Origin: CAVXXB01 sp963765585
GTDB lineage: Bacteria > Calditrichota > Calditrichia > JAJRVZ01
Length of the DNA stretch: 64,000 bases
Direction: 5' to 3'
Assembly: GCA_963765585.1 (NCBI GenBank)
Contig: CAVXXB010000012.1
Coordinates: forward strand, 709,965-773,964
A program made the position numbers and the translations under genes. Below are positions 1 to 9,115 of this stretch, piece by piece (within the stretch, counting starts at the first letter, position 1; every line of letters starts with the position of its first letter). The notes under the pieces are model-generated. The model was not told where the DNA came from. It ran no database searches and saw only the letters and a program-made list of their open reading frames with translations.

Positions 1-837
1 TGGAGAATTTATTTTGTCTACAATATTCTGCCGTAACAGATTATCACAAGGTGCGGAGATTAGTACTGTGCTGAGATGTTTTAATTGCGTGAGATATCTT
101 GCCATCTCCCAAATCTGTTCTGTGCTAAATGAACTTTCGGGGTTTGTCGCTGAAATATTTAGTAATATAAACCGGCCATGAATATTGTCCACATTATTGT
201 TCTTCACTTTTTCTGAAATAAATTGATGAACCCTCTTTTTTATTTCTGTTGGAATTGATATTTCATATAGGAATTCATCAGGTTTAAAACTCAATCCAAA
301 CGCTTTCTCCACCAGTTCGATATAAAGTTCTCCCGTATGTTTCTTACCCCGTTCGAGCGTTAAAAAATGATTAAAATAGAATCTATATTTTTCCGGTCCC
401 TGACTGATTTTAATGGCATGCGGACAGACAAATCTGGCAAAAATTCCAATAGTGGTTGTTTTATTAAATATGAAGTTCAGCATGATCTCGTATTTTTGTC
501 TGCGTAACCAAAATATTTGTTTTATTTTTTTTGTCCATTTTTTTTCTTTTATGATGAGATTGTCAATATTCGGATCATGACTGACCACGGAGGCATTTAG
601 AGCGCTGGCGAGTACAGATAATTGTATATGTGGATATTCCTTTTTTATTTTCCGAAAAATTGGCGTTGAAATGATCATGTCGCCGATACGGTCCTGGCGG
701 AATATCAGCATGCTTTTAACATGATTTAGATCAATTATTCCGGTATGTGGTTTATTGCCAATCAGTATTCGTAAAAGAGGATAAACAATAATATTTCTGA
801 AAGCGATTTCAATTGATTTTAAATAATTTTTATGCAT
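1..837 (-). CDS. Glycosyltransferase family 9 (heptosyltransferase-like), 3' end outside window
   Basis: The minus strand is open from an ATG at 837 to the window edge (279 codons, no stop), so this is the N-terminal part of a protein that continues to the left. Residues 47-59 read RQDRIGDMIISTP, the N-terminal signature of ADP-heptose:LPS heptosyltransferases and related GT9 enzymes, which add sugars to the LPS inner core at the cytoplasmic face of the inner membrane. About 40 residues precede this motif, more than in most members. It follows another GT9 gene and a GT2 gene on the same strand, as expected for an LPS-core operon. No clear Shine-Dalgarno sequence precedes the ATG. The acceptor sugar cannot be read from the sequence. 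Confidence 0.8.
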   Translation of the reverse strand, partial: MHKNYLKSIEIAFRNIIVYPLLRILIGNKPHTGIIDLNHVKSMLIFRQDRIGDMIISTPIFRKIKKEYPHIQLSVLASALNASVVSHDPNIDNLIIKEKKWTKKIKQIFWLRRQKYEIMLNFIFNKTTTIGIFARFVCPHAIKISQGPEKYRFYFNHFLTLERGKKHTGELYIELVEKAFGLSFKPDEFLYEISIPTEIKKRVHQFISEKVKNNNVDNIHGRFILLNISATNPESSFSTEQIWEMARYLTQLKHLSTVLISAPCDNLLRQNIVDKINSP

Positions 838-934
838 AATTTTTGGGGGACATTAAAAATGCAGTTCCCTGAATTCTATCTTTTTGTAAACCGGGAATCT
901 GATTACCTGAATTGGAAAACTTGTATATTTTATT

Positions 935-1913
935 TTATAGCCATTTCATTACTTTTTGATATACCGCCTCTACAGGTATATTCAAAGGTTCATCCATCGA
1001 ATTGGTGTCTTCTATAAATTCTGCTTTTGGACCAAGTGGACCCCAGCGTCCCGCATGTTTCGGCCGTGCTGACGGATATAAGCCTAAAGCGTGAATCCCT
1101 TTAGCAGCGGCGATATGCAATGGTCCGGTACTGCATGCGACTAAACCATCCGCGCACTGAACAAAACGATAGAAGGCGTCAATTTCGAAATGTCCTGTGA
1201 CATCAGTGGAATTTTCTAAGGTGAAAATGTCCGGAATTTCTTTTTTTATCTGCTCACCTTCATTTTTCGTACCGGTTAATATTATCTGAAAACGATCAGC
1301 GGGAAGTTGCCTGGCAAGCCTTAAAAAGTTGGATGATTCCCATTCTTTGGCATTGCCAAAGGATTTGATATGCAATAACAGATTGAATTTAGAGTCTGGA
1401 AAAATAAGATTTAAATTCAGTTTTGTCCGGTTTACCGGGTTTCCATCCATAGAGATTTTGAATTTCCGGGAGTGGGAATTGTTCTTTTATACCCAAAGGG
1501 GAGAGCATCTTCAGGTTCAATTGTGCCTCGTGCAGATCACTCTTTCGCCGGCTAAAATGCACAAAGCGATTGCAGGTCCACAAATTATACAAACGGTGAC
1601 TGGTTGCCAGACGCCATTTAATCCCCGCTTTTTTTGCCAGTTCTGCGGCTTCCCGTTTATTGAATACATGGATTATCAGATCCGCCCGAATCTCCCTTAA
1701 TAAATTTTCATCCTCATTTACTATTTCCCAATCAATATACTCATCAACATACTGACAGTCCTCAATAATTGGCCGGGTATATGGTTTTCCTAGAAATAAG
1801 ATCTGGCTATCGGGAAAATGATTTTTAAGAACCGTTGCCATCGGTAATGTTAAAATGACATCACCAATATTATCAGGACGGCTAATGAGAATCCGGTTTG
1901 CCTTTATTGTCAT
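935..1913 (-). CDS. Glycosyltransferase family 9, frameshifted
   Basis: Two minus-strand pieces (1389-1913 and 935-1450) together make one GT9 protein of about 325 aa, the normal family length. The N-terminal piece starts MTIKANRILISRPDNIGDVILTLP, with the GT9 signature at residues 12-24. The C-terminal piece contains the C-terminal family signature CSTGPLHIAAAKG. The frame changes somewhere near 1405-1440; total length is 3n+1, so one extra base would explain it. The gene starts 32 bp inside the end of the upstream GT2 gene, which suggests translational coupling in an LPS-core operon. Its likely role is transfer of a core sugar. I regard the frameshift as a probable sequence error because both halves are well conserved. 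Confidence 0.78.
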
Positions 1914-2662
1914 GTAGTTCCTTGATTTTTATATATTTGAGGAAATTGGAAAAAGCGGATATCCGGCAAATCACAAATCCATAGTATCCGTCAAGAAAAC
2001 CTAATTGGAAAATATATTTTTTTAAAAATGTGAAAATTGGATTAAGGAAAATATCCCGGATAATGTTGACAGAAATGCCGGATGTGTAAGCATCTTCAGC
2101 GGCTATTTTTGAAAAATGATTAGCAGTATCTAAATGGCTTTGAATGGAATGAAATGAATAATGTAATAAATCCCCGGATATATATCCTGTTGTGCTGCCT
2201 TTATCCAGAATAATCTCTTCATGTATGGCACCCTGCCAGCTGCCTTTTGTGCGATTCCATAAGCGCAATTTGCGATCGGGATACCATCCGCAATGCTTAA
2301 TCCACTTACCGCAGTAATTGGTTTTTCGATTCAAATAATAGCCATCTAACAGAGCAGTCTTTTTTAAGTTTAATAAAGTCTGATTTTAGATCATCGGACA
2401 AAGCCTCGTCCGCATCAATGGACAGGATATAATCATACTTTGCCTGTGCATTGGCATAGTTCTTACTCGCTGAATAATCCTGCCACGGGTGCGTAATAAA
2501 CAAGACGTCATATTCCCGGCAAATTTTTTCCGTATTATCGGTGGAGAAAGAATCCAGGACGACTATTTCATCAACCACCCCCTGCAAAGAAGCCAGACAG
2601 CGGCCAATATTATTTTCTTCATTTAATGTGACAATGACTGCAGATATTTTATTTTCAGGCAT
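1882..2662 (-). CDS. Glycosyltransferase family 2, WaaE/KdtX-like LPS core enzyme, frameshifted
   Basis: The N-terminal piece (2306-2662) opens with a GT-A fold start (ISAVIVTLNEENNIGRCL), followed by VVLDSFSTDNT and the metal-binding SIDADE. The C-terminal piece (1882-2334) carries CGWYPDRKLRLWNR and GAIHEEI, typical of the WaaE/KdtX beta-1,4-glucosyltransferase family acting on the LPS core. The reading frame shifts around 2340-2365; summed length is 3n+1 and gives about 260 aa, normal for the family. It is the first of three minus-strand LPS genes. The residues joining the two halves are the only disturbed part, so a single-base sequence error is the simplest explanation. Confidence 0.75.
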
Positions 2663-2876
2663 AGAGATCAGATTATTAACTTACCAGGATTTAATTTAAG
2701 TCGTGACATTTTCATAGTCAATCAACTAAAATCTATTGTGCAAATGTGAATAACTTTAAAATGAATATAGATTTGATTAATGCCAATATGGCAGAGCTGT
2801 GCGTCATAAGATCCGATCTTTTAATTTACTTTCCAAGTCAGAATTGAAGATGGCCGTAAAATAACGCTCTATTTAT
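2663..2876. other. Intergenic region between divergent LPS-core and clpB units
   Basis: This AT-rich stretch between the GT2 start codon and the clpB promoter contains no open frame I would support and no repeat array. It must hold the promoter of the leftward glycosyltransferase genes, but I see no convincing -35/-10 pair. Confidence 0.5.
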
Positions 2877-2892
2877 TGGCACAGCTTTTGTA
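2877..2892 (+). promoter_or_regulatory. Sigma54-like promoter upstream of clpB
   Basis: The sequence TGGCACA-N4-TTGTA matches the RpoN -24/-12 consensus (TGGCACG-N4-TTGCW), including the exact spacing. The mismatches are A for G after TGGCAC and T for C in the -12 GC. It is followed by an AT-rich run (TATTAATATATAAAA). Expected transcription start is near 2903, about 165 bp before the chosen clpB start codon. No rpoN or enhancer-binding gene is in the window, so sigma54 dependence is inferred from the motif alone. Confidence 0.5.
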
Positions 2893-3067
2893 TTAATATA
2901 TAAAAATAGACCATTTGCATACAGGAGCAAGTCACTATGTCATGTTTGCTTTAATTCGGATATAAATGTCGGACATAACTGGGATAAATGAAAAGCCGAT
3001 GGCCGAAAGCCGTCAGCCGACAGCAATTGATATTGATTATAAAGATGGTAATAGAGGAGAAAAAAAA

Positions 3068-5691
3068 ATGACCTTAGATAAATTTACAATAAAAGCACAA
3101 GATGCAATTGCCGTGGCCCAGCAAAAGGCCTCGGAATATAATAATCAGCAAATTGAACCGGAACATATTTTAAAGGCGATGATGGCCGATGTTCAGGGTG
3201 TGGTCCCAACTATACTCAAAAAAGCGGGGTTAAATTTACCGGCACTTGAAGCAAGTATTGATCATGAAATAAGTAAATTCCCAAAGATCCAGGAAGGTAT
3301 TCAACAGATATATCTTTCGCAAAGATCTCAGAAATTAGTTAATAATTCAATGAAACTGGCCCAGGATTTAAAAGATGAATATGTGAGTACAGAACATCTA
3401 TTACTTGCCATGGTGCAGAAAGATAATGGTAATCTATGGCAGGTGTTAAAAGAGATGGGAGTAGATGAAGATTCGATCATGCAAGTCCTGCGCGAAATCC
3501 GCGGCAGTCAGCGAGTGACAGATCAAAATCCAGAAGGTAAATATCAGGCACTTCAGCGCTATGGACGTGATCTGAATGATCTGGCCCGTCTGGGTAAACT
3601 GGATCCGGTGATCGGTCGTGATGAGGAGATCCGGAGAGTTTTACAAGTCCTTTCGAGAAGAACCAAAAACAACCCGGTTTTGATCGGTGAGCCGGGTGTT
3701 GGAAAAACGGCCATTGCGGAAGGATTGGCACATCGCATTATAAATGGTGATGTTCCTGAGAATCTAAAGACCAAGCGAGTGGTATCGCTTGATATGGGTG
3801 CGCTCATTGCCGGAGCAAAATTCAGGGGTGAATTTGAAGAAAGGTTAAAGGCTGTTTTAAAAGAGGTGACCGACGCCCAGGGCGAAGTGATTTTGTTTAT
3901 CGATGAATTGCACACCCTGATAGGTGCCGGTGCGGCAGAGGGTGCCGTGGATGCTTCAAATATGCTTAAACCTGCACTGGCCAGAGGCGAATTACGTGCA
4001 ATCGGGGCCACAACCCTGGATGAGTATCGGAAGCATATTGAAAAAGACGCGGCCCTGGAACGCAGATTCCAACCGGTTATGATAAACGAACCGACTGTGG
4101 AAGATACGATTTCGATTTTGCGTGGACTAAAGGAAAAATACGAAGTACATCATGGTGTTCGTATAATGGATACTGCCCTGGTATCTGCAGCGACCCTGTC
4201 CTACCGGTATATATCGGATCGATTCCTTCCCGATAAAGCCATTGATTTGATTGATGAAGCCGCTTCACGACTTCGAATAGAAATTGATTCAATGCCCGAG
4301 GAACTCGATGAAGTTGAAAGAAAAATACAGCAGCTGGAAATAGAATCGGTTGCATTAAAAAAAGAAAAAGATGCTGCGTCACAAAAAAGATTGAATGATG
4401 TGAAAATGGAGATTGCCAATCTGAAAACAGGACGGGATGAATTGCGTGCTCACTGGCAGCAGGAAAAAGAAGTGATCCAGAAAATTCGTCAATTCAAAAC
4501 TCAAATCGATGAAGCAAAGGCAGAAATTGAAAAAGGTGAACGTTCAGGTGATCTGAATCGTGTGGCCGAACTGCGTTATGGTCAGATTCCTGAACTGGAA
4601 AAAAAATTAATCACGGCAAACAAACAGCTGTCTGATTTGCAGGCAATAAAACAGATGTTGAAAGAGGAAGTAGATGAAAATGATGTGGCTGAAATCGTAT
4701 CAAAATGGACAGGAGTTCCGGTTTCGCGAATGATTGAGGGTGAAAAGGAAAAACTGTTGAAAATGGAAGAGCGTTTAGCTGCTCGTGTAGTTGGCCAGTA
4801 TGAAGTCTGTTGCGGCTGTATCCGATTCCATACGGCGCTCACGTGCCGGTCTGAGTGATGAAAATCGGCCAATGGGATCATTTATATTTCTTGGTTCGAC
4901 CGGTGTGGGCAAAACAGAATTAGCAAGAGCATTGGCAGAGTTTCTTTTTGACGATGAAAATTCAATTGTACGCATCGATATGTCTGAGTATACAGAACGC
5001 CATGCTGTTTCGCGCCTGATTGGGTCACCTCCCGGATATGTTGGCTATGAAGAGGGAGGGCAGCTCGACAGAAGCGGTACGTCGCCGGCCTTACTCCGTG
5101 GTCCTGTTAGATGAGATTGAAAAGGCACACCCTGAGATATTTAATTTGTTGTTGCAGGTTTTGGATGACGGGCGCTTAACTGATAATAAGGGCCGCACGG
5201 TAAACTTTAAAAATACAATCATCATCATGACCTCAAATATCGGTGCGCATCTGATAATGGAAAAATCGCAATCTATTACAGATGAAAGTAAAGAAATCAT
5301 TCATGAAGAAATCAGGTTGAAAGTAATGGACCTTTTACGTCAGCAATTACCACCTGAGTTTTTTAATCGTGTTGATGAAATGATTGTTTTTCACTCTTTA
5401 AATAAAGAGGAGATCAAAAAAATCGTTCAATTACAATTTGACAAGCTTGCACAAAGCATTAATAAACAAGGTGTTACCATTGAAATAGATTCTGAGGCGC
5501 TGGACTACCTGGCACGACATGGTTACCAGCCCGAATTTGGTGCCAGACCAATAAAGCGCTTGATTCAGAAGGAAATTGTTAATGAATTAGCCCGGTCGAT
5601 CATCGAAGGAAGTGTATCCAAGGATGATAAAATCACTGTAAAATTCAAAGGGGGAAAATTAGCATTTGATCAAATGAAAAAAAAGGAATAA
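3068..5691 (+). CDS. clpB: ATP-dependent disaggregase ClpB, two single-base frameshifts
   Basis: ClpB is the hexameric AAA+ chaperone that extracts proteins from aggregates with DnaK. The N-terminal Clp repeats come first, then NBD1 with Walker A GEPGVGKT at 207-214 and Walker B VILFIDELH at 274-282. The coiled-coil middle domain follows, then NBD2 with GSTGVGKTE near residue 610 and VVLLDEIEKAHPE. The start at 3068 is chosen because a GAGGAG site lies at 3054-3059 and the protein then begins MTLDKFTIKAQDAI like other ClpBs; an in-frame extension to 2966 has no site. Single extra G residues at about 4805 and 5067 break the frame. Removing both gives an 873-aa protein of normal length, so I treat the gene as functional with sequence errors. 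Confidence 0.93.
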
Positions 5692-5752
5692 TTTTTTGCA
5701 ACTTATCATTACTTATTGCATCAAACATAAAAACGGTAATAGGAATAATTAA

Positions 5753-6157
5753 ATGTTAAAACGAATATCTGTTTTCTTTACTCTGTTGATCGTCTCCGCC
5801 TGTGCAAATCAGGATAGTACAATAACTGAGTTATCGGAGATCTCGGTAAGTGAAGTAAAGGCAAAAATTGATTCAGCCGAGCAGATCCTGCTGCTGGATG
5901 TCCGGACAGGTGAAGAGTTTGACGGTTCACTGGGGCATATTGATGGTGCAATATTGATACCGCTTCAGGAACTGATGCAACGGATCTCTGAACTTGATGA
6001 TCATAAAGATAAAGAAATCATTGTAATTTGTCACAGTGGGTCTCGTAGCGGCATAGCAACTCAGCTATTAAGAGATAAGGGATATAATGCATTAAATATG
6101 GATGGTGGCATGATTGCCTGGAATTATCTGTTAGAACAAAATACCAAACAGGATTAG
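5753..6157 (+). CDS. Rhodanese-domain lipoprotein
   Basis: This 134-aa protein has a lipoprotein signal peptide with lipobox VSAC (lipidated Cys near residue 17). A single rhodanese domain follows, with LLLDVRTGEEF and the active-site loop ICHSGSRSG, where the Cys would carry a persulfide. It is therefore predicted to handle sulfane sulfur or thiols on the periplasmic side of a membrane. It is the first gene of a tight five-gene operon running to 7433 that also encodes a thioredoxin-like protein, which suggests a shared redox or sulfur-transfer task. The next gene starts 2 bp after its stop. Confidence 0.88.
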   Translation: MLKRISVFFTLLIVSACANQDSTITELSEISVSEVKAKIDSAEQILLLDVRTGEEFDGSLGHIDGAILIPLQELMQRISELDDHKDKEIIVICHSGSRSGIATQLLRDKGYNALNMDGGMIAWNYLLEQNTKQD

Positions 6158-6159
6158 AT

Positions 6160-6372
6160 ATGAAAGAAATTTTTAAGAATAAATTAGTTAAGATTGGTTT
6201 GTATTTGTTTTTGGGTGGTACGGCCGGTTTTGCATATTACTACTTTATCGGTTGTAACTCAGGCAGTTGTGCGATTACCAGCAATCCTTATATAAGTACG
6301 ACTTATGGTATGATAATGGGGTTGTTGTTATCCATAGACAGTAAAAAAGAAAAGAAGGAAAAAAATGTTTGA
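6160..6372 (+). CDS. DUF6132 family small membrane protein
   Basis: The 70-aa product has two predicted membrane segments (about 10-31 and 44-60) separated by a conserved loop, IGCNSGSCAITSNPY, and ends in a Lys/Glu-rich tail. The GCxSGxCxITSNPY pattern with two cysteines is the hallmark of DUF6132 proteins, which recur next to rhodanese and thioredoxin genes. The paired cysteines and the neighbours suggest a membrane redox or sulfur role, but the function is unknown. The stop overlaps the next gene by 8 bp. Confidence 0.8.
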   Translation: MKEIFKNKLVKIGLYLFLGGTAGFAYYYFIGCNSGSCAITSNPYISTTYGMIMGLLLSIDSKKEKKEKNV

Positions 6373-6763
6373 GTCAATATTATATATAGTTTTATCCATC
6401 GTTGGATTCTTTGTTTTTATTCAGGTGTTCTTTTACGTGCAAAGTCTGTTTAAAAAAGGTAAATCAATTGAACAGTTTAGTGGGGAATTAGGCAATAAAG
6501 TGAAAGCGGGTAAGAAATTATTACTATATTTTTATTCACCCGGTTGTTCTGCCTGTAAGACAATGACGCCGGTAGTAGAAAAAATGAGTCAGGAAAACAA
6601 AGATGTACACAAAATTGATCTTTCCCGTGATATGAAACTGGCAAAGATATTCGGTGTCATGGGAACCCCGGCAACTGTTCTGGTGGAAAATTCAAAAATA
6701 TCAAAATATGTACTCGGCGCCCGTCCAGAATCATATTTAAGAAAAATGCTGGCAAGTCAATAA
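6365..6763 (+). CDS. Membrane-anchored thioredoxin-like protein
   Basis: An N-terminal membrane helix (about residues 4-24) is followed by a thioredoxin fold with active site CSACK in the context YFYSPGCSACKTMTPVVEKM. A cis-Pro position follows in MGTPATVL. The CxxC-type site supports a disulfide reductase or thiol-transfer role, with the domain tethered to the inner membrane. It overlaps the preceding DUF6132 gene and precedes a DUF302 gene. The natural working hypothesis, by context only, is that it reduces a persulfide or disulfide on the neighbouring rhodanese. Confidence 0.87.
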   Translation: MFESILYIVLSIVGFFVFIQVFFYVQSLFKKGKSIEQFSGELGNKVKAGKKLLLYFYSPGCSACKTMTPVVEKMSQENKDVHKIDLSRDMKLAKIFGVMGTPATVLVENSKISKYVLGARPESYLRKMLASQ

Positions 6764-6804
6764 TAAAAATCCCGAAAGGATTCAACAATTCTAGGAGAAA
6801 AGAA

Positions 6805-7191
6805 ATGTCATATAGTTTTTCAAAAAAAGTAGATTTATCGTATGAAGACGCATTATTAAAAGTTACCGATGAATTACAAAAAGAAGGATTCGGTGTTTTA
6901 ACTGAAATCGACGTAAAAGCAACATTAAAAAAGAAACTGGATGTAGATCATAAAAAGTACATGATATTAGGCGCGTGTAATCCGCCACTGGCTCATAAGG
7001 CCCTATCAGCCGAGCCTGAGATAGGCTTATTATTACCATGTAATGTTGTGGTATTTGAAGACGAGAATAATGATACGGTTGTGGCAGCAATTAATGCCAG
7101 GACGATGATGAGCGTCGTGGGACGTGAAGATATCGGACCGATCGCCGATGAGGTAAATCAAAAATTAGTAAAAGTTATCGAGAATGTATAG
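6805..7191 (+). CDS. DUF302 domain protein
   Basis: The 128-aa soluble protein is a full-length DUF302 domain. It begins with YSFSKKVDLSYEDALLKVTDELQKEGFGVL and contains the conserved YMILGACNPPLAHKAL segment and LLPCNVVV. DUF302 proteins are common beside thiol and sulfur genes; the biochemical activity is not established. A good Shine-Dalgarno (AGGAG) sits just upstream of the ATG. It is the fourth gene of the rhodanese/thioredoxin operon. Confidence 0.88.
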   Translation: MSYSFSKKVDLSYEDALLKVTDELQKEGFGVLTEIDVKATLKKKLDVDHKKYMILGACNPPLAHKALSAEPEIGLLLPCNVVVFEDENNDTVVAAINARTMMSVVGREDIGPIADEVNQKLVKVIENV

Positions 7192-7223
7192 AATTATAAT
7201 GAAGTTGAGGAGGTTGTAATACG

Positions 7224-7433
7224 ATGCCCATATTTGAATATAGATGTCGGCACTGCAGTCAGGTGTTTGAAGAACTGGTCTTTTCTTCACTAACAAAGGA
7301 TGAAGATATTATTTGTCCAAAATGTGGGGGAAACAATGCTGAACGAATGATGTCCGCTTTCAGTTCAGCGGGATCATCCGTATCAGGATCTTATTCCGGT
7401 TCATCATCTTGCGGCAGTTCCGGATTTGGCTGA
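7224..7433 (+). CDS. FmdB-type zinc ribbon protein
   Basis: This 69-aa protein starts with MPIFEYRCRHC and has a second pair CPKCGG, giving the CxxC...CxxC zinc ribbon of the FmdB regulatory-protein family. A low-complexity Ser/Gly tail (SSAGSSVSGSYSGSSSCGSSGFG) ends the protein. FmdB-like proteins are widespread and mostly uncharacterised. It is preceded by GAGGAGG and is the last gene of the operon, directly before a strong terminator. Confidence 0.88.
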   Translation: MPIFEYRCRHCSQVFEELVFSSLTKDEDIICPKCGGNNAERMMSAFSSAGSSVSGSYSGSSSCGSSGFG

Positions 7434-7472
7434 GCTTAGTTTATGTGAACCGTGGGCTCACCTGAAAATATA

Positions 7473-7510
7473 AAGGTTGTCTTATTACAATATGAGACAG
7501 CCTTTTTTTT
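7473..7510 (+). terminator. Rho-independent terminator of the rhodanese-FmdB operon
   Basis: AAGGTTGTCT (7473-7482) pairs with AGACAGCCTT (7495-7504), a 10-bp stem with one G:U pair and a 12-nt loop. It is followed by an uninterrupted run of T residues. It lies 40 bp after the FmdB stop codon. Confidence 0.9.
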
Positions 7511-7576
7511 ATTTTAACCGGTTTATTTCTTATATTTACCAATGCGGCAGACCTGATTCACCATCACTTTAAGCAC

Positions 7577-8548
7577 ATGTCAAAGAATAGAGATATCATC
7601 GAATCATCGAATCATCAGGACAAAGTCGAAAAATACCATCGTCTGTTTGAAAGTGGATTGAATTTAATCCATAATGATCAGTTGCCAGATAAAATAATTC
7701 TGGAAATTCTTGATGAATATTCTAAAAAACTGGATACCCTGACAATTAATGATCTTGATGCGGAATTATTAAAAGATAAAAAATCAATCATACTGCTGGG
7801 TGCTCAGGAAAAATTATTAGAGGATAACCAGCAACTGATCAGTATTAAAAATGGATATGAAGAAGTCCTTAACTTATTGACTCATGAATTTAAGAATCTG
7901 CTTACTACAGCCCAGGGATATAATCTGTTTTTAGAAAAAAAATTAATTGCCGAAGATCGTCAGGAATTGCTGGAATTGCATAATTCCAGTGATCGTGTGA
8001 TAAAAAAGCTGTTTTATATGGTTGATTCGATTTTAAAAATGTCGCTCAATGAAAAGAAATTGTTAAAGCCAGATTACAGGTTGATCGATTTTATAGCAGA
8101 TATACTTGATCCGTTAGAATCCGAATTAAATCATATTTTCTCCACAAAATCGATGCAAATCAAACGGAGAGTTCAAGCAAAAAAAACAATGCTGATGGCA
8201 GATGAGCAACTTCTTGAGATTATCGTTCGTAATTTATTAGAAAATGCTGCAAAGTATGGTGATCATGATAGCACTGTGGATATTGTAGTCAAGAATCAAC
8301 GAAATGGAATTGTGGTTTCTATCAAAAATTTTTGTAAACACTTACCGGACAATATCAGTAATAATATTTTTGAGAAATTTAATTCGGTTAAAATAAGTAA
8401 TATCCAGGCTGGAACGGGAATCGGGTTATATAATGTTAAAAATTTATTGAGATTACACAATGGCGATGTTACCTGTAACGCAGTCACAAATAAATGGATC
8501 AAATTCACTTTCTACCTGCCATATGAACCTCAGAAGGGATCGGCCTGA
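7577..8548 (+). CDS. Soluble sensor histidine kinase
   Basis: The 323-aa protein has no membrane segment. A short helical N-terminal region (1-95) precedes the dimerisation/phosphoacceptor helix with H-box LTHEFKNLL at about residue 107. An HATPase domain follows, with N-box LLENAAKYG (about 222) and G-box GTGIGLYNVKNLL (about 277). It should autophosphorylate on the H-box His. No response regulator gene is nearby. Instead it is translationally coupled to an RsbW-like ATPase (the next start codon follows the stop after one base), so output may pass through a partner-switching pathway. The input signal is unknown. Confidence 0.83.
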   Translation: MSKNRDIIESSNHQDKVEKYHRLFESGLNLIHNDQLPDKIILEILDEYSKKLDTLTINDLDAELLKDKKSIILLGAQEKLLEDNQQLISIKNGYEEVLNLLTHEFKNLLTTAQGYNLFLEKKLIAEDRQELLELHNSSDRVIKKLFYMVDSILKMSLNEKKLLKPDYRLIDFIADILDPLESELNHIFSTKSMQIKRRVQAKKTMLMADEQLLEIIVRNLLENAAKYGDHDSTVDIVVKNQRNGIVVSIKNFCKHLPDNISNNIFEKFNSVKISNIQAGTGIGLYNVKNLLRLHNGDVTCNAVTNKWIKFTFYLPYEPQKGSA

Positions 8549-8549
8549 A

Positions 8550-9098
8550 ATGATCCAGGATATTATCCGTTTGCATGTGCCCTGTCATATTGCCTATACC
8601 AGTCTGGTTGAGGACTTTATGCGTTCTCTGGGTACACATATCTATCCGGATAATGAGAGTAAACGCGATAGTTTGAGTACCGTGATGAATGAAGTATTTA
8701 CCAATATCGTTAAACATTCGGATACGGCCAAACTGGATGGAATGGTGCGTTTTCAAATGGAGTTCGGGTCGAAGGAACTAGTCGTATCGATTTTTGATCA
8801 TGGACCGGGTATTAAAATTGATAACGAATATCCGCCATATTCCGAAGAAAAGGTAGGGAAAAGAATCCGCTTCAGGCAGGTAATAGACGGCGCTGTTTAT
8901 GTGACTGTTTTATCACCAAATGATGTTGCATTTGAATTTGAAAAGACTGAATTTGAGTCAGGAATATCTGCAGATATCAGTCATTTAAAAGGTCATGGTC
9001 TCGGCATCTCGATTATGACCAAGATAATGGATTCGGTTACCTATAGATTAAAAGAAGACGGCCAGTTTGATTGGTTAATGATAAAAAATATTGAATAA
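8550..9098 (+). CDS. RsbW-type anti-sigma/ATP-binding serine kinase-like protein
   Basis: This HATPase_c_2-type protein (182 aa from the chosen start) has the N-box MNEVFTNIVKHS, the G1 box VSIFDHGPGI and G2 GHGLGISIM. About 60 unusual residues (SEEKVGKRIRFRQV to SADISHL) sit between G1 and G2. RsbW-like proteins bind or phosphorylate anti-anti-sigma factors. I place the start at 8550, one base after the histidine kinase stop, because AGAAGGGA lies at 8532-8539; an in-frame start at 8460 would overlap the kinase by 89 bp. No sigma or STAS partner is adjacent. The insertion may be a regulatory element of this subfamily. Confidence 0.78.
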   Translation: MIQDIIRLHVPCHIAYTSLVEDFMRSLGTHIYPDNESKRDSLSTVMNEVFTNIVKHSDTAKLDGMVRFQMEFGSKELVVSIFDHGPGIKIDNEYPPYSEEKVGKRIRFRQVIDGAVYVTVLSPNDVAFEFEKTEFESGISADISHLKGHGLGISIMTKIMDSVTYRLKEDGQFDWLMIKNIE

Positions 9099-9115
9099 AA
9101 TAGGGAGTAATATCC

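Noticed and set aside
3068..5691. clpB as a true pseudogene
   Set aside because: Both breaks are single extra G residues, and all AAA+ motifs on both sides are perfect. Decay would also show missense changes and larger lesions.
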